From the NCBI GenBank assembly GCA_014773175.1, contig VXCM01001291.1, positions 1 to 64,000 on the forward strand: DNA of 64,000 bases. Direction: 5' to 3'. The position numbers and the translations under genes were made by a program. This DNA is from Lucifuga dentata. Its lineage: Eukaryota; Chordata; Actinopteri; Ophidiiformes; Bythitidae. Shown in pieces: positions 1 to 13,700 of this stretch. Within the stretch, counting starts at the first letter, position 1. The number at the start of each line of letters is the position of its first letter. The notes beneath the pieces are model-generated. The model saw nothing but the letters and a program-made list of their open reading frames with translations. It ran no database searches and was not told the DNA's origin.

Positions 1-445
1 CATTTTGGATTAACATGCTACACAGTCTGCTCATGCTGCTGCTCTGCATGTAAAACATGGGGGGGGAGCAGTAATGCCGTGGGGGTGTTTTGGGAGAGAG
101 AGATCTGGAGACTTGGTCCAAGTTAAAGGAATTATGAAGAAAGAGAAGACGCGATTCCATCCATTAACGAATTATTCGTCAAAATTTCATTCTTCAACAG
201 GACAACGATCCAAAACATTCATCAAAATTATGCCAAAATTACATCCATTCAAAAGAGAAACAAAAGGTTTTGAAAATTATGACTTGGCCAAAGGGGGTTA
301 CGTTGACAAAACCAAAGTCTGAGCCTGAAATGACTTCAAACTGTTTTTATGTTGACAAATTCTTCTTGAAAACTAATTAGTTATATTTGTTTTATGTATT
401 TTTGTCATTTCCTGTGCAATAAATTGTAAGACAAACAGTGTAATG

Positions 446-484
<39 letters not shown>

Positions 485-1592
485 TGAGAGTGGCCTCAAA
501 CTTCTGGTCTGTATATTCTGCTATGTATGCAGCTGAGGTCAAGCACAATTGATGTGTGTTTTAAAAATGTCAAGACATGGGTTTTAAAATGCGCTTTGTT
601 AATCTTATGTATGCATACAGTAACCCTTGCTTTGGGACATTTGTCCACCATGACTTACATTTTTACGCACATCACTAATAAAAGCATTTTAAATAGCTCT
701 AGTTTGTACCAGCTCCAGTCATACATTTTCCCATATATTTTACCCAAAATGGCTACCTGAGCAACATATTAAATTCTCATTAGACTTAGAGATACCCGAG
801 CAATAGAATGCGCTTCAGATATTTATAGAGGTTACTGTAAAATATTTATTGTTTTAAAAATAGTACACAATTTCCCATGCTTCATTCCTGTCCCAAGATT
901 CTAAACATTTGTACACGGTACACATTTGGTTGTTAGGAGGTAATTAGCTGGATTTGTTCCTTATAAAATTCCATTGGATGACACGGAATCAGTGTGGTAT
1001 TAATTACACCTCAATGAAATGTTAATAAAAATTTTGCATGGCCCAAAGTCTCAGTGAACTATTTCACATTTGGGAGTTGCTTTATATGATTAACATTATG
1101 AACTGAGGTTTTTTTTAGTAATTCAAATCTAAAGTACTTATGGTAGTGACAAAATAGAGCTCTATAGCATTTCAAGCAACATTTACCATTAATATTAAAT
1201 ACCACTTATTCAGAAATTCTTCTGGCAACCATGCTTTCTGTGTTTTTCCATGCCTACGTTATTATTGCTATTCTGTACAAGAGCTTCTGCATTCCCCCGT
1301 AGGTTTACTGTAATCAATGTTTGAGCATATGGTCCCTGTATTTTACCATCCATCTCACTAACAAAGGCTGTGTTTCTGACCTGGAAGAAAGTGCCTAGAA
1401 TGCAGTCAACCTGTCCTATGACAGCTTGCTTCATGCTGGCTTTATTTCACAGTTGGCAATGAACTGAAAAGCATCTAATGGTAAATAAACAATAGTCCAA
1501 AGGGCTGCAGTGCTCACAAATGCATGAGTGGGCTTTTATGCATAGTCATTTCTTATTGAAAAACTGATAATTTTGTGTTGTGTTAACATCAG
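1..1592 (+). other. kmt2c: kmt2c intron (upstream part)
   Basis: No exon, RNA gene or clear transposon could be recognised. It holds a poly-T run at about 450-479 and AT-rich sequence. It ends in the splice acceptor used at 1592/1593. The initiator exon is not in the window. Confidence 0.6.
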
Positions 1593-1740
1593 AAGAGCAA
1601 ACCCAGCCTGTGGAGGCTGTGGAAGTAGTGACCACTGAGGGGCCAGTGGAGGACACGCTCTCTTCCCCTCTGGCCCAGAGCCCTCCAGCCGAGGATTCAG
1701 CAGGACCATCTGTCCCAGCAAGTGGAGTAGTCAAAAGCAG
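1593..1740 (+). CDS. kmt2c: kmt2c exon 1 (visible numbering), acidic linker
   Basis: Reads as an acidic, Pro/Ser-rich linker (EEQTQPVEAVEVV through ASGVVKS). It ends with AG in phase 2; joining to T at 4635 gives Ser and then EHLCAFCYCG, which matches KMT2C. The linker itself is poorly conserved, so the exact acceptor (1592/1593) is the least certain part. The sequence before it is outside the window. Confidence 0.75.
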
Positions 1741-4700
1741 GTTAGAAACACTAACCCTCCTTTGAACAATAATTGTGAAATTAAATAAAATTGAAAAAGT
1801 AATGTGCTTGTGTTTTTAGACACTGTATATATTTGTGCATGCATTACTATGCAAATGTCCTGCAATGTGAGCTGATCTGCCTTGTCATGTACGCACGCAT
1901 GGATGGACAGGAATGGAGTCATCAGTTGGTGGCGTTAGCACTCCCTTCCCAGGTGCCACTCTGTTAAAGGTTGTAATCAATCTTCTGGCCTGACTGCTAT
2001 CAATGTCGGTGATGGAGGGCAGGCGAGCGGCATCTCCAGGGATCTTATTAACGGGGAAATGTGATAAATATATGCCACCTGCATTATTTCATTCAACTTT
2101 CCAGCTCTTTGGCTATTTTATTCTCTTTTTATCTATCTCTATCTGTCTCCAAAGCCCTTTCTTGCATGGAGCGTTCTATATTTCCATGTTCATTTATGTA
2201 TTTAAAGTATTATTTGGGAATATGGACTGAAAATGTTATCATAATTTAATAATTTAAAAAACAATAGCATGTAATAGTGAAGCAAGTTATTCTAATTATA
2301 AATTCTTGTTTTTCAAACTAAAATTACACCAGTTGTGTCCAAAAAATAAAGCACAGCTAGCTGTCAGTGCAGAGTAGAATGTGTATTCCTGCTTAGCAAT
2401 ACAGAAGCAGCATCAAACATTAAGGATAACTACTGTATCTGAGACCAGTATTAGGAGGAACAGTGAACTTGCATGAACTCCGGCTCAAACACAAGTAGCT
2501 GTTAGAATTGGAGTGAATTTGAAAAACACAATGCTACAGTTTTGGATCAAATGAGGAAACACAGCTGCGATTATTCATCCCAGCTCCATTTACACACTTG
2601 AGCAAAACACTACATAAAGGATCAAATAATGAGAAAGTACATATGTGAGTACAAGTATGGGTTGTGAATATGACATAAGTGTAAGCATTATGTGTTTATA
2701 GAGTTTGTTCTATCGAGTTTGTTCCATTTGAAATGATAATTCTAAGGTTTTTGGTGAGAGTTCAGCATACGTAGATGAGATCAGTGGTGGTAATGACAAC
2801 AGCGAGTCAATGGACTGAAAATGTGTAAATAAAGAACAAGCTTGAATATGGCAAGAGCACATTTTCGGCTTTTTGACAGTTCTCATGAGCTGGCAGAGCT
2901 CCACACATCGTAAAAATAATAAAATTAGATAGTCTGAAATTATAAAACTCAAGTCAATAATAAAACATTGTGACTACTGCATGATGTAGAGTGTTAATGG
3001 TTGGCCCTGCGTTTGCATGAGCTCTGACAATTTAATAATGTCCTGTATTGATTGCATAAGTGCCTTTAGTTGTTTTTGCAGTGAGGTGCTCCAGACTTAA
3101 ATTCTGTAACTCTCCGCAGTTAAATCAGTCAAACAGTCGGTCATGACAGTCACCTTTTCAGCTGACAGCTGTGCCTTCATCTCTTTCATTTCACTGTAAA
3201 AGGTTTCTGTGTGACTAAAAGTTGTTTCAACATAGTTCATCAGCTCTCGAAAATTCTGCACTGTGCACCACATATATAAGTAGTTTCAGCTGTACACCAT
3301 ATTCTCAGTGATTGCCTCAAAACTCATCTTGCTAACACCAAAGTAATAATATGTTGGGAAGACGGTGATACATTTTACTCAATTGTTATTTCCTCATTGT
3401 ACTTCCTTATTCACTACAGGTATTTTCCTCTTTATGTATGCAGTGCTCCCAATTTGATGTTTTCATTCGCTTCATTTTAGATTTCCTAATTTTTGCAAAA
3501 GTTACCTTCTGCCCTCATGTATTGGAATTATTTTTTTATTAAGAAGACCAAGTTAGAGAGAAATAAAATACAACCCTTTTTTTTAAAAAAAAAAATTGTT
3601 TATTTTATTTTGGTCATTCAACATTCAATACTGTACAATACACGACACACACAAATTACAGTTTGTTTCCATATTTCACAAAGACATATGCTATATTTGT
3701 TCTGTGACCGAAAAGGAGTAGGCTGAAGACAAAGCTTATTTAAAGCATACTCTGCCACATATCATGTTGTTGAGCAATAAAAAAATTTTGATAATTAATT
3801 CAATAATTAATTCACCAAAATAAAAAAAATACTACATTTACATATACATTTTCACATACATACATATACATGATTTCAAGATCAATCATTCATAGAATTT
3901 CTTTGTATTTCTTAATTGCATTAATTTTAAACATCNCATGATTTCAAGATCAATCATTCATAGAATTTCTTTGTATTTCTTAATTGCATTAATTTTAAAC
4001 ATCCATTTAACTTTTTTTAGAGTTTTACATAATTTAATTTCATTTTCATCTTGTTCCACATATTCACCCAGTCTCCGATATACTTCTTTTTGTTTCTGTT
4101 CTAATTTTTGGAATGTCATACGTACAGACTCATCTAAGATTATACTGACTCTTTTGTTCTTTAAACATTTGTTGAGTATTTACTGGTAGTTCTTGATTTT
4201 GAGCTAAAAACATAATTTGTCCAAGATTATAGTTTGCAAAAACAGAAAATTTTAACATTTGTAGTTTGTAAAATAGAGTATTTGATGGAACTCTACTTTT
4301 GCATCCAGTTATAATTCTTACAGCTCTCTTTTGGAGGACAAATAGTTGTTGGGTATATGTAATGAATGTATTCCTCCAGACAGCAACACAATAGTTCATA
4401 TATGGAACAATAATGGAATTATACAGTGTTAATTGTTGTAATAATATATTCTTGATTATATTCTTAACAGCAGTTAACCGATAATTGATTAATCATTAAT
4501 ATCCCTCATTGCAGTGCAGAGAGTCCCATTGCAACAAGGAAGAGGTCTTCATTCACAGTGACTTGTGGCACTAAATTAAGTCACAGTCGGTATATATAAT
4601 TAAACACCCCCTCTCCCCATTTTCTTTGTTTCAGTGAGCATCTCTGTGCCTTCTGTTACTGCGGTGGCCGTAGCCTGCTGGGTCAGGGGGATCTGCATGT

Positions 4701-7700
4701 GTTCAACTTCACACTTAAGCATGATACACTCAGCCACAAGGGTGGAGGAGGCTCGGCAAGAGACAGCAATGATGGTGATAAAGCCACTCAGCCAATGGCT
4801 GGAGAGACCGCCTCAGGACAGAGAGAAAAGATGAAGTGGTAAGTACGTCTGGCTGACACTGTCATGAAAACTTTGGCTGTCAGTGTTGTTACGTGAAATG
4901 AGAATTTGTTTTTGACCTCGCTTCATTTTGTGCTGGTCTCTCTACTAGATGGACACTGGTGACAGAAAGTTTTACTTTTCTAGTCTAAGTAGGAAAACAA
5001 ATTATTTTTTAATGAGCGTAATTTTTATGTAAATGAATGCCTCATGCATTTATATACCCACTACATATATACATATGCGCACTAACACACACAGACCTCA
5101 CAATGAGTCTTCTCGTTTAATTGATGGTTAAATTATCATTTTGCATCAGCAAACTTAATGTGTGCGTGCATGCATGCGTGTGTGTGTGTGCGCGCATGCG
5201 CGTGCATCTTGTGCCAACAAAGGACCCTCCCTTGACACCTTTGGACAGCTGCCTAATTTGTTTTGGTTCTTTGTAACCAATAGAGCGTCTCTCTCTCTCT
5301 CTCTCTCTCTGGATTCCCAGTGACGTAATGGGTAGTGAGCACAGTATGGGTCTGGCAGGATGCCAGCCCATCCAGTTGTTGCTTCTGTATGATTGGTCAT
5401 TGGGGCCAGGCCAGAGAGTCATTGTTGGATTAGGAAGAAAGGCTAAGAAATATAGCTTTTTGTGTAGCATTTTATTAATTTGTGAAAGATGCAGGACAAA
5501 GGACAAGACTTGGAAAATTTGAGAGGGTTGAAAAAAATTATTATAAAGTATTGCTGATGAAACTGAGACTCTAAACAACAAGTTATCATGACTGATTGCC
5601 ATGACTGTGCTATCACCCTTTAAGAAAACAGTCTCTTGGTTTTGGCCATTGGATTGTTTACTGGAACTGGAGTCCTTTTTAAATGCTAATGCTCCCTCTC
5701 CACATTTTCCACATGCTACACAGCTCACTAGTTCAACCAAGGGACTCAGAGAAACACTTCCTTTTCAGCAGATTTTATGAGACAGAACAGCCAGCCTCTT
5801 GTGCACATGCCAAATAAGATGGCCCTCTTCCTCCTCCTCCTCCTCTCCCTCCTCCCCTGCAGCTTTTCTTTGCTCTCTAAGATTTTTTTCCCCAGCTCAT
5901 TCTCACTGTCTTCCTCTCTCTGCCTATTTAAAAAATGCACACAGTCCTCAGCCTTACTATCTTTATTTTTGAGTCATACCTATTTTGATCCAGACTGTCC
6001 TGTTTTTTTTCTTTTTTGTTTTTTTTTCTTCCATTAAATATTTTTTGTCCTCCTTGTTCTTTAAACCATTCTTTTAATCCTTCTGCATACCACTTTGTTT
6101 TTTTCCAGTGGGTCTGAAAGCCATGAGGAAGAACCAGACCCAGCCAACCGATTTTGGGATGAGCTTTCTCATGTCGGCCTTCCACAAGATCTTAACGTCC
6201 AGTCTCTCTTTGAGTCAGGTAAGTCTAGTAGACTTTCAGATGTTTTTAATCCTTTTGACTTACCATTGTCCTTGTTATGAACAGTTCACATTTAGTGGTG
6301 CAAGCATTGTAAAAGCATAATTTGTGTAATAATTTGTACTGTATGTATCTAATATACAATGCAGAATCTGCTTTATATATTTAATTCCAGTCTTAAGTTA
6401 TCATCTTGTCCTTTATGTATTCAACACAGGGCAATGCTGGGCACATCAGAGTTGTGCCTTGTGGTCCGAAGGTGTTTGTGAGGGCGAGGGACAATCTCTG
6501 CTTAATGTGGACAGAGCCATTGACTCAGGGAGCACAAAGGTGAGTCAGGGGAGGACATCCATGCGCTAATAGGTGTTAACACCACCTTAATGTGTTGGCG
6601 CAGGGGGGACTGTTTCAGTGAGGCACAGCAAAGCTGATGGATCAGACTGGCTGGTAAAGGTCGACTTGGCAGCATGGATCTCTCAGCTGTGAAATGGAAA
6701 AGGTCACGCCACTCAACAGGGCTGAGCTCTCATGGCAGCTTAGCTCCTAGCATTAGCAGTAGAACAGCTCACAGCTCTCTGATTGCGTTTGCACCCCATT
6801 GGTCCTGAAGCCCATCAGCAAGTCTTCCACATAATCTCCAGAGTGGCAGTTTATGTACAGTCATAGAACTCAGAGAAGAAGGCCCTCTATGGGTTTCTGT
6901 CAGAGTTGTGATCATCAGGGGACTAATACATGTTGTAATAAAGGGAAATTAATTTAAATAGGCGTTCTGAGGCTGAACTAAGGTTGTAGATGAGTGTTGT
7001 TCAAACAGGATAAGGATACTGACTTTGCATCAGCTCAGTCAAAAATTCTAACTAGAATCTGTTAAGATTTAGTTCTTGCTCTAGCTGTTGAATTGAAATT
7101 ATTTCATTTACGTGCAGACAGACATTCTCATCATTTATTTTATTTTTTACATTTTATCTTCTTCTTCTTCTTTTCCTTTCGGCTTTCCCTTCAGGGGTCA
7201 CCACAGCGAATCATCTGCCTCCATCTAACCCTATCCTCTGCCTCCTCTTCTCTCACACCAACTAACTTCATGTCCTCTTTCACTACATCCATAAATCTCC
7301 TCTTTGGTCTTCCTCTAGGCCTCCTGCCTGGCAGTTCCAACCTCAGCATCCTTCTACCGATATGTTCACTATCCCTCCTCTGTACATGTCCAAACCATCT
7401 CAGTCTGGCCTCTCTGACTTTATCTCCAAAACATCTAACATGCGCTGTCCCTCTGATGTACTCGTTCCTGATCCTATCCATCCTCGTCACTCCCAAAGAG
7501 AACCTCAGCATTTTAGTCTCTGCTACCTCTAGCTCTGCCTCCTGTCTTTTCCTCAGTGCCACTGTCTCTAAGCCATACAACATCGCTGGTCTCACCACCG
7601 TTTTGTACACCTTTCCTTTCATTCTTGCCGAGACTCTTTTGTCACACATCACACCTGACACTTTTCTCCACCCATTCCAACCTGCTTGCACACGTTTCTT

Positions 7701-10700
7701 CACCTCTTTTCCACACTCTCCATTGCTCTGGACTGTGGACCCTAAGTACTTAAAATCCTCCACCTTCTTTATCTCTATTCCCTCACCATTCCACTTGAGT
7801 CCCTCATTTTTTACATTTTATGCTCTCTCTTTTTCTGTAGCACTGTGCATATTGTAAGCGCCTTGGAGCATCCATTAAGTGCTGTGCTGAAGGATGTGCT
7901 CAACTCTACCATTACCCCTGTGCGGGGGCAGCTGGGACTTTTCAGGATATCAGGAGTCTCGCTCTGCTCTGCCCAGAACACATTGAATTGGCCATCAAAA
8001 AATGTAAGTAAAGTAGAGTTGGGGACAACACAATGTATTTGAAAGCTACAATACAAAACTTCCTTGAGAGGAAAGTAAAATATTTAAATTAATGTGATTT
8101 TGTTGACCATATTGTCTGACTTAAGCCTCTCTCTTTAATTTACTGACTTAAAGTATGTTTCTTTATTTTTCTATCCATAGTTGTACATGATGTAAATTGT
8201 GTGCTATGCGATAGCCCGGGTGACCTCCTGGACCAGCTCTTCTGCACCAGTTGTGGTCTGCATTACCATGGGATGTGCCTGGATATGGCTGTGACCCCTC
8301 TAAGGAGGGCAGGTTGGCAGTGTCCTGACTGCAAAGTCTGCCAGACGTGCAAGTGAGTCACCTAGCTTGCCATTCAGAGCCTACTCAAGTCCACTCGCTT
8401 TTAACATTTATATAGACTGTAGACTTTTACATATCACCGTCTCCCCATTGGCACAAGAAAACTAAATTGCCTTGAATTTACAGTGGGACTTGAAATTATT
8501 TAGAATGGTGTTGGTAATTTTGTGGGTGATGTTAATGAGTAGAGTAAATTTTCTAAGAGCTTGGTTAGCTAGAATATATGTACAATCAAAAGGTTAGTTT
8601 TCCAGTGAAATATATATCAGTCTTCTACACAGCAAATTGAAATGTAAAGAGAAACACTGAGCACTCTTATTGTGTATATGACAGATTTTTCCATTTTGTT
8701 TTGTAAATTTCAGAAGTATGCAGTTTAAGTATACCAAAATTCTGATCTGTTCCATTTTATACATCCTTCTCTGTCTCTGTGTGCAGGAACCCAGGAGAGG
8801 ACACTAAAATGCTAGTGTGTGACATTTGTGATAAAGGCTATCACACCTTCTGTCTACAACCTGCCATAGACTCTATTCCCACCAACGGATGGAGATGTAA
8901 GGTAGGAAAGACCTCAGATGTTGCTGGTTAGCATAAACAACACAACATGAAACAATACCTTTCCTGGCAGGTTTGCGGAAGTGTCATACTCGGGTTGAGA
9001 CTTTGTGGTTGAGGTGCCAGCGTGTGGTACGTAGTGACCTCATTAAACAGTATTTTACTACAGCCAAAATGTTTTAATAGAATTCTATTGTCCTCCTTTC
9101 CTAAGCACAGCAGATTGTCGATCTTAACTCTGTGACTGAGCACTTCTCTACTGCCTATGAGAGAAGGGCTTTTTTTGGTTGCCTGCAGTAGTCCTTCCTG
9201 TGGTTAAGAAATGACTCACACCGGCTGATCTTTTAAAGGCTTCAGTTCTGTCTCTGTGACACAAACAGTGCATGTGTGCACATGTGTGTGCATCTTAATC
9301 ACACGCATCCCTTAGTACAGTGCCTCCCCTCTTCCTCCAGCTACGCAAATGGTATGGTTGTTACCCAGGCAGCTGGTTAACACGACAGCCAATTTTCTGC
9401 AGCGGTCAGAGGAGACCGCAGCTGTAGAGGGTGGAGGTGATGAAAAGTTTTCATACTCAGCTTCTCTATCTGACTCAGTACAGCAGGAACACAACCTACA
9501 CACATCCTTGACCAAATTCTCATCAGCGCCCCATCCCCTGTCCCCACTTGCGCTAGTAGTTTTGTTCTGAGTGCAGTTATCTTCTGGAAGCAGAGATCAA
9601 TGAAAAATGAGTCATTGCTCTAGTGTCAATGCCTCTATATGTTGCTCTACCATTTGGTATATCAGAGCTCACTTCTTTTTCCTGACATTTCTGTGTTTGT
9701 TTGACCTAAGAGCAAAACTGTACATTAGAAACACAGCAGCAACTAACACTGCATTGGTTGTGAAAAACTGTTTGTGTCTGAATAGCTTTGAATTTTATGC
9801 CACTAAGAAGCCCTCCTTTCTCCTCAGAACTGCAGAGTCTGCCTCCAGTGTGGAACACGAACCAGCAGGCAATGGCATCACACCAGCCTGTTGTGTGAGA
9901 ACTGCATCCAAAATCAGGACCCATCTCTGAGCTGTCCTCTGTGTGCCTGTGTCCTGGACCATGAGCATCACAAAGACCTACTTTCATGCCACAGCTGTAA
10001 GAGGTAATGATCATTTGTTTTTCACAATGGCAAAATTTTTTATGTAGAATCCTAACAGCTAGCCATAGCCGTTATCGCTGATGCAGTCCCTCACAAGGCA
10101 GCTCCCATTTTGTGTGTTTTTATTTTTCTGTTACAAGTTGATGCTTTGTTACTTGGTAAACACTAAGAAAACCACTATAAATAGGTGACATTATAGGATT
10201 CTACAGTGATCCCTGTTGAACTGTCACTTAAATTCCTTTGCAATTCTTCCAGATGGCTACACCTGGAGTGTGAGCGTCAGAACTCAGGCCAAGCAGAAAT
10301 CCACCCCAGAGAGGACTACATTTGTTCCAACTGCAGGTCTCCTGCTGCAGAGCAGGCGTTACAGGCAGAGGATATGGACACTGGCCCAGAGCTCAGCCCT
10401 CAGCCAACCTCAATGCACACAGACTCTGAGACGGGCCTACAGCTGGCCCAAAAGCACACGGACCTAGAACCTGGCACTCAGCTGTCTCCTGAAATGCACA
10501 ATGACCCCGAACCGGAATTACTTTCTGTTCCATTGCACTCAGATCCAGAGCCTGTTCAGGCCACCATCCAGGAAGAGAAGCTGGCCACGGTAGCCCAGAA
10601 GCCTGGTGAGTCTTTGTTCCAAGAGTGTTAGGTTATTCACAGCAAAATAACAGCTCTTTTCCTTTGCATTGTCTTGGAATGTTTTTTTAAAATCTTGAAT

Positions 10701-13700
10701 TGCTTATTTTTTTTTTTTTTTTTTTTTTTACAAATTCCCAAGACTTCCTACTGATCACCAAGTCTGAGTATTTTTAATCAGCACATTACTGCATCATTTA
10801 CTACTGCAAAGAAAAGCCAAGGAATCTGTTTTGATCAGAAAAGAGTCATACACCAAGTTGTACAATTGATAAAATAGAAAGAGAATTCATGTGATTGAGG
10901 ATTCATTTGCTCAGTCTTTAGCCATGCGGATGTAGTGAGAGTTTTGGCAGGCACTAAGTTGAGCTGTAGTAGCATTGTTGAAGTTGTGGTGGATGAAGGG
11001 ATTGCATTGAGGTTTGTTTGGTCTAAAAGAGAGGTCTTGTCTACTATATTTATAGGACTTTTTGAGGTATCCCCAACAAACAGATGGTATCCTAGTGGCA
11101 GCAGTTTGATACAATTATGTCTGTCAACTCAGTTTTTTGTTCCTTTATTAAAAATACTTTGTTTCTCCCTTGTATGTCCTCACTAGGTAGTCTTTGCTGC
11201 TTGGTCACATGAATGAAGGATTGTTACCCTGTTCTACCTTCACAGCACCCTTCTGTTGCCTCCATTGTTGAAGTGCTTCCATAATTTATTGCAATGAAAG
11301 CTGTATTAGTGTGAATTTCATGTTCCTGCTTAGAGCTTGTTTAAAGCTCAGGGCTGCATGTCCACTCTGGTCCATGTCAGGCCTGCCAGCAGTGGAGTGC
11401 GGGATCATATGAGCTGGGGACACCTATGGTGGTTCCGCTGCCCACTCTGTCTAGACAGCAGGACTCCACAGGCAAGAGAGAAGGGATTGGAGTAACATGA
11501 TGGCGATGATAACAGATTTCTCACAGCTACAGTGTCTTATTCATAACTGTGCACTGCAGCTCGTTTGCGCACACACATGCTCACAGTGCAATTTCGTTGT
11601 CAGTTGATTAGCATGATGGTCATGAACTTTTAACTTTTAACCCTAATCCTAGTTCTTTTGTCGTTGGGATTTAAGTTATGCTCCCCAACTGTGTCTAACT
11701 ACGTGTTGTTGTTTGGTACATAATTACTCCCACACCGTTGGGTCTAGCACCACAGAGAGGAGCACTTCCACATTTTCTTGCCGATGCCACAATTTTGTGA
11801 AAATTGCGAAAAACTAATTTAAAGTAATTTTATCTCAAAAACCATAAGGGCTACAGAAACCAACCTTTGCAGATAGATTGTAAATGTTACCCTCTGTTGT
11901 CAAAAATATAATTAGCCATCTTGACCTGATAGTGGCGCTGTAATAACCACTTTCAAATCTGGTGCATAACTTCTGAACCATACATCCTATGTCCAAATTT
12001 CTTTTTTCCCTGGATTCCTTGGAATGAGATGCATCCATCCATATAGGCCACGCCCATTTCCACCTGACTAGATTTTCCACCATTTTTAAAAAATTTTTTC
12101 ATAACAGTTTTTTCGTAACTGCTACCACATTTGCTCAATTGACACAAAATTTGGCATGTGTAATCTCTGGACCAAGCCAAACAAAACCTCCATTTGATGT
12201 TGTTTGATATTTCTTATCATTTTGCTACAATTGGCTGCCAAAGTTGAGTGGGTGTGGCTCATTCAACAAAACCTGCCATATCTCATAAACAAATTAGTCT
12301 GTTACCAAACCTGGTGGACGTGCAGTAAAGATGTGTGCAAAAAATTAGTGATCAGTCAACCTGATGGGAGTGCTCTAACAACCATAGTTGATTTTTGAAA
12401 AAACAACATGATTTTTCCCTTTGAAAGTACAGGGGGAGCTCAGACATGCTGACACCCCTCCCCCGCTCTCAAACAAACATCACTGCAATGAGCTGTGTGA
12501 CATCAAAGTGAGGAGACACACATTCTGTCTAAGTGTCTGAATCTTACAAACTATGGGAGGTACAGCAACCAAGCCTAGCATACACGTGCACATGGGTGTG
12601 CACGCGCACACGCACGCTCTCACACACATACACAGTAGTGCAGGAAGTCCTAGCAAGGGGCAAGCACACATTACATTTTCTTCAGAAAATGTAGACCGTT
12701 CTAGTTTAGGATGAACTTTTGGAGGGTTAGAGCATGAGCCTCAAAATAACAGTTGCAATTATAAAATCCAATTTATTGAATCAGGCACGTATTTTTGTGA
12801 TGCATTTGGTATTCCTGCACTAAATAAGAAGGGAAAATATTCCTGAACTACTGTACTGTTTATTTTATATATTTGTAAGTGTTTTTGATTGTAGAGGTAA
12901 TTTTTTTGGCTTAGTTATGTGTGATCACCCACATGTAATGTAATTAACATCATTAAACAGAGTTGTTGTTACCTGCCAGAACCCTCTGCCGATCAGGGTT
13001 TAACAGCAGGGATACTGTGACACAACTGAGAGATGCTGTTTGAACCAATCTGGGAGCACAGTTCAGAGCTGACATTAGGCCTTTGCTGCGTTAGTCAAAG
13101 CCCTGTATTTATCTTTACCGTAACCTTATTCACTGTGGAAGATGTAGGAAGTAGGATGTTTATGAATGAGCTTGGTCAGTAGTTGAAGGCTGGAGATGGT
13201 TTGAGGCCCATCTCCTAATTGACTTTCTGGCATCAGCACCGGATGTGCACCTGCAAGCTGCACAGTCATGAGCCCAGAGCACACAGACCCTGGGATGTTG
13301 GTTGTCATGGTTACTCCCTTCCCTGGCAGAGATGCTTAGCAGGTGCATGTGTGTGTCAGAATCAGTGTGACATGGGAACTTTGGATTGAAATGCTGGGTG
13401 CCTAGTTAAGACTAGGCTATCTGTACTGTCCGGGGCTGTCTGGCAGAATATTGGCTCAACATGTGTATGCCTGATAGCCAGAAATGAGTAGTTCTATTCA
13501 TGCCAGAGTTGTCAAATGCATCGATGTCTAAATCTGTGATAAAGGCTTCCCTTGTCTGCATGTTATGCATTGTGACTGCTTGCGTTGCTCAAAAGCGCCT
13601 TTCCAGGAACAGTTCTGTCACTAGCTTTTCAAGGCTCATGCAATAACTCTTTAAGCAGAGCAATGATGCTTATTAATAACATTACTGTGACATCCATTTA

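Larger units (their letters stand above)
1741..4634 (+). other. kmt2c: kmt2c intron with LINE fragment
   Basis: Long intron of 2.9 kb. Its second half carries an antisense LINE remnant (about 3590-4450) and a 67-bp assembly duplication around the N at 3936. The first half is AT-rich with nothing recognised. Confidence 0.7.
4839..6108 (+). other. kmt2c: kmt2c intron with simple repeats
   Basis: Contains a 50-nt strictly alternating purine-pyrimidine tract (5158-5207) and a (TC)n run (5288-5310). Pyrimidine-rich sequence runs from about 5820 to the acceptor. No gene recognised. Confidence 0.7.
6540..7840 (+). other. kmt2c: kmt2c intron invaded by LINE
   Basis: The first 600 bases hold nothing recognised. 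The last part is a LINE fragment with target-site duplication (7142-7821). Only 19 bases separate the right-hand duplication from the next exon. Confidence 0.85.

Noticed and set aside
5117..5740. 207-codon open frame on the minus strand
   Set aside because: It runs through (TC)n and alternating TG/CG repeats in an intron; the product is low-complexity with no family resemblance.
7093..7857. 254-codon open frame on the plus strand
   Set aside because: It is the antisense shadow of the LINE reading frame and runs into kmt2c exon 5.
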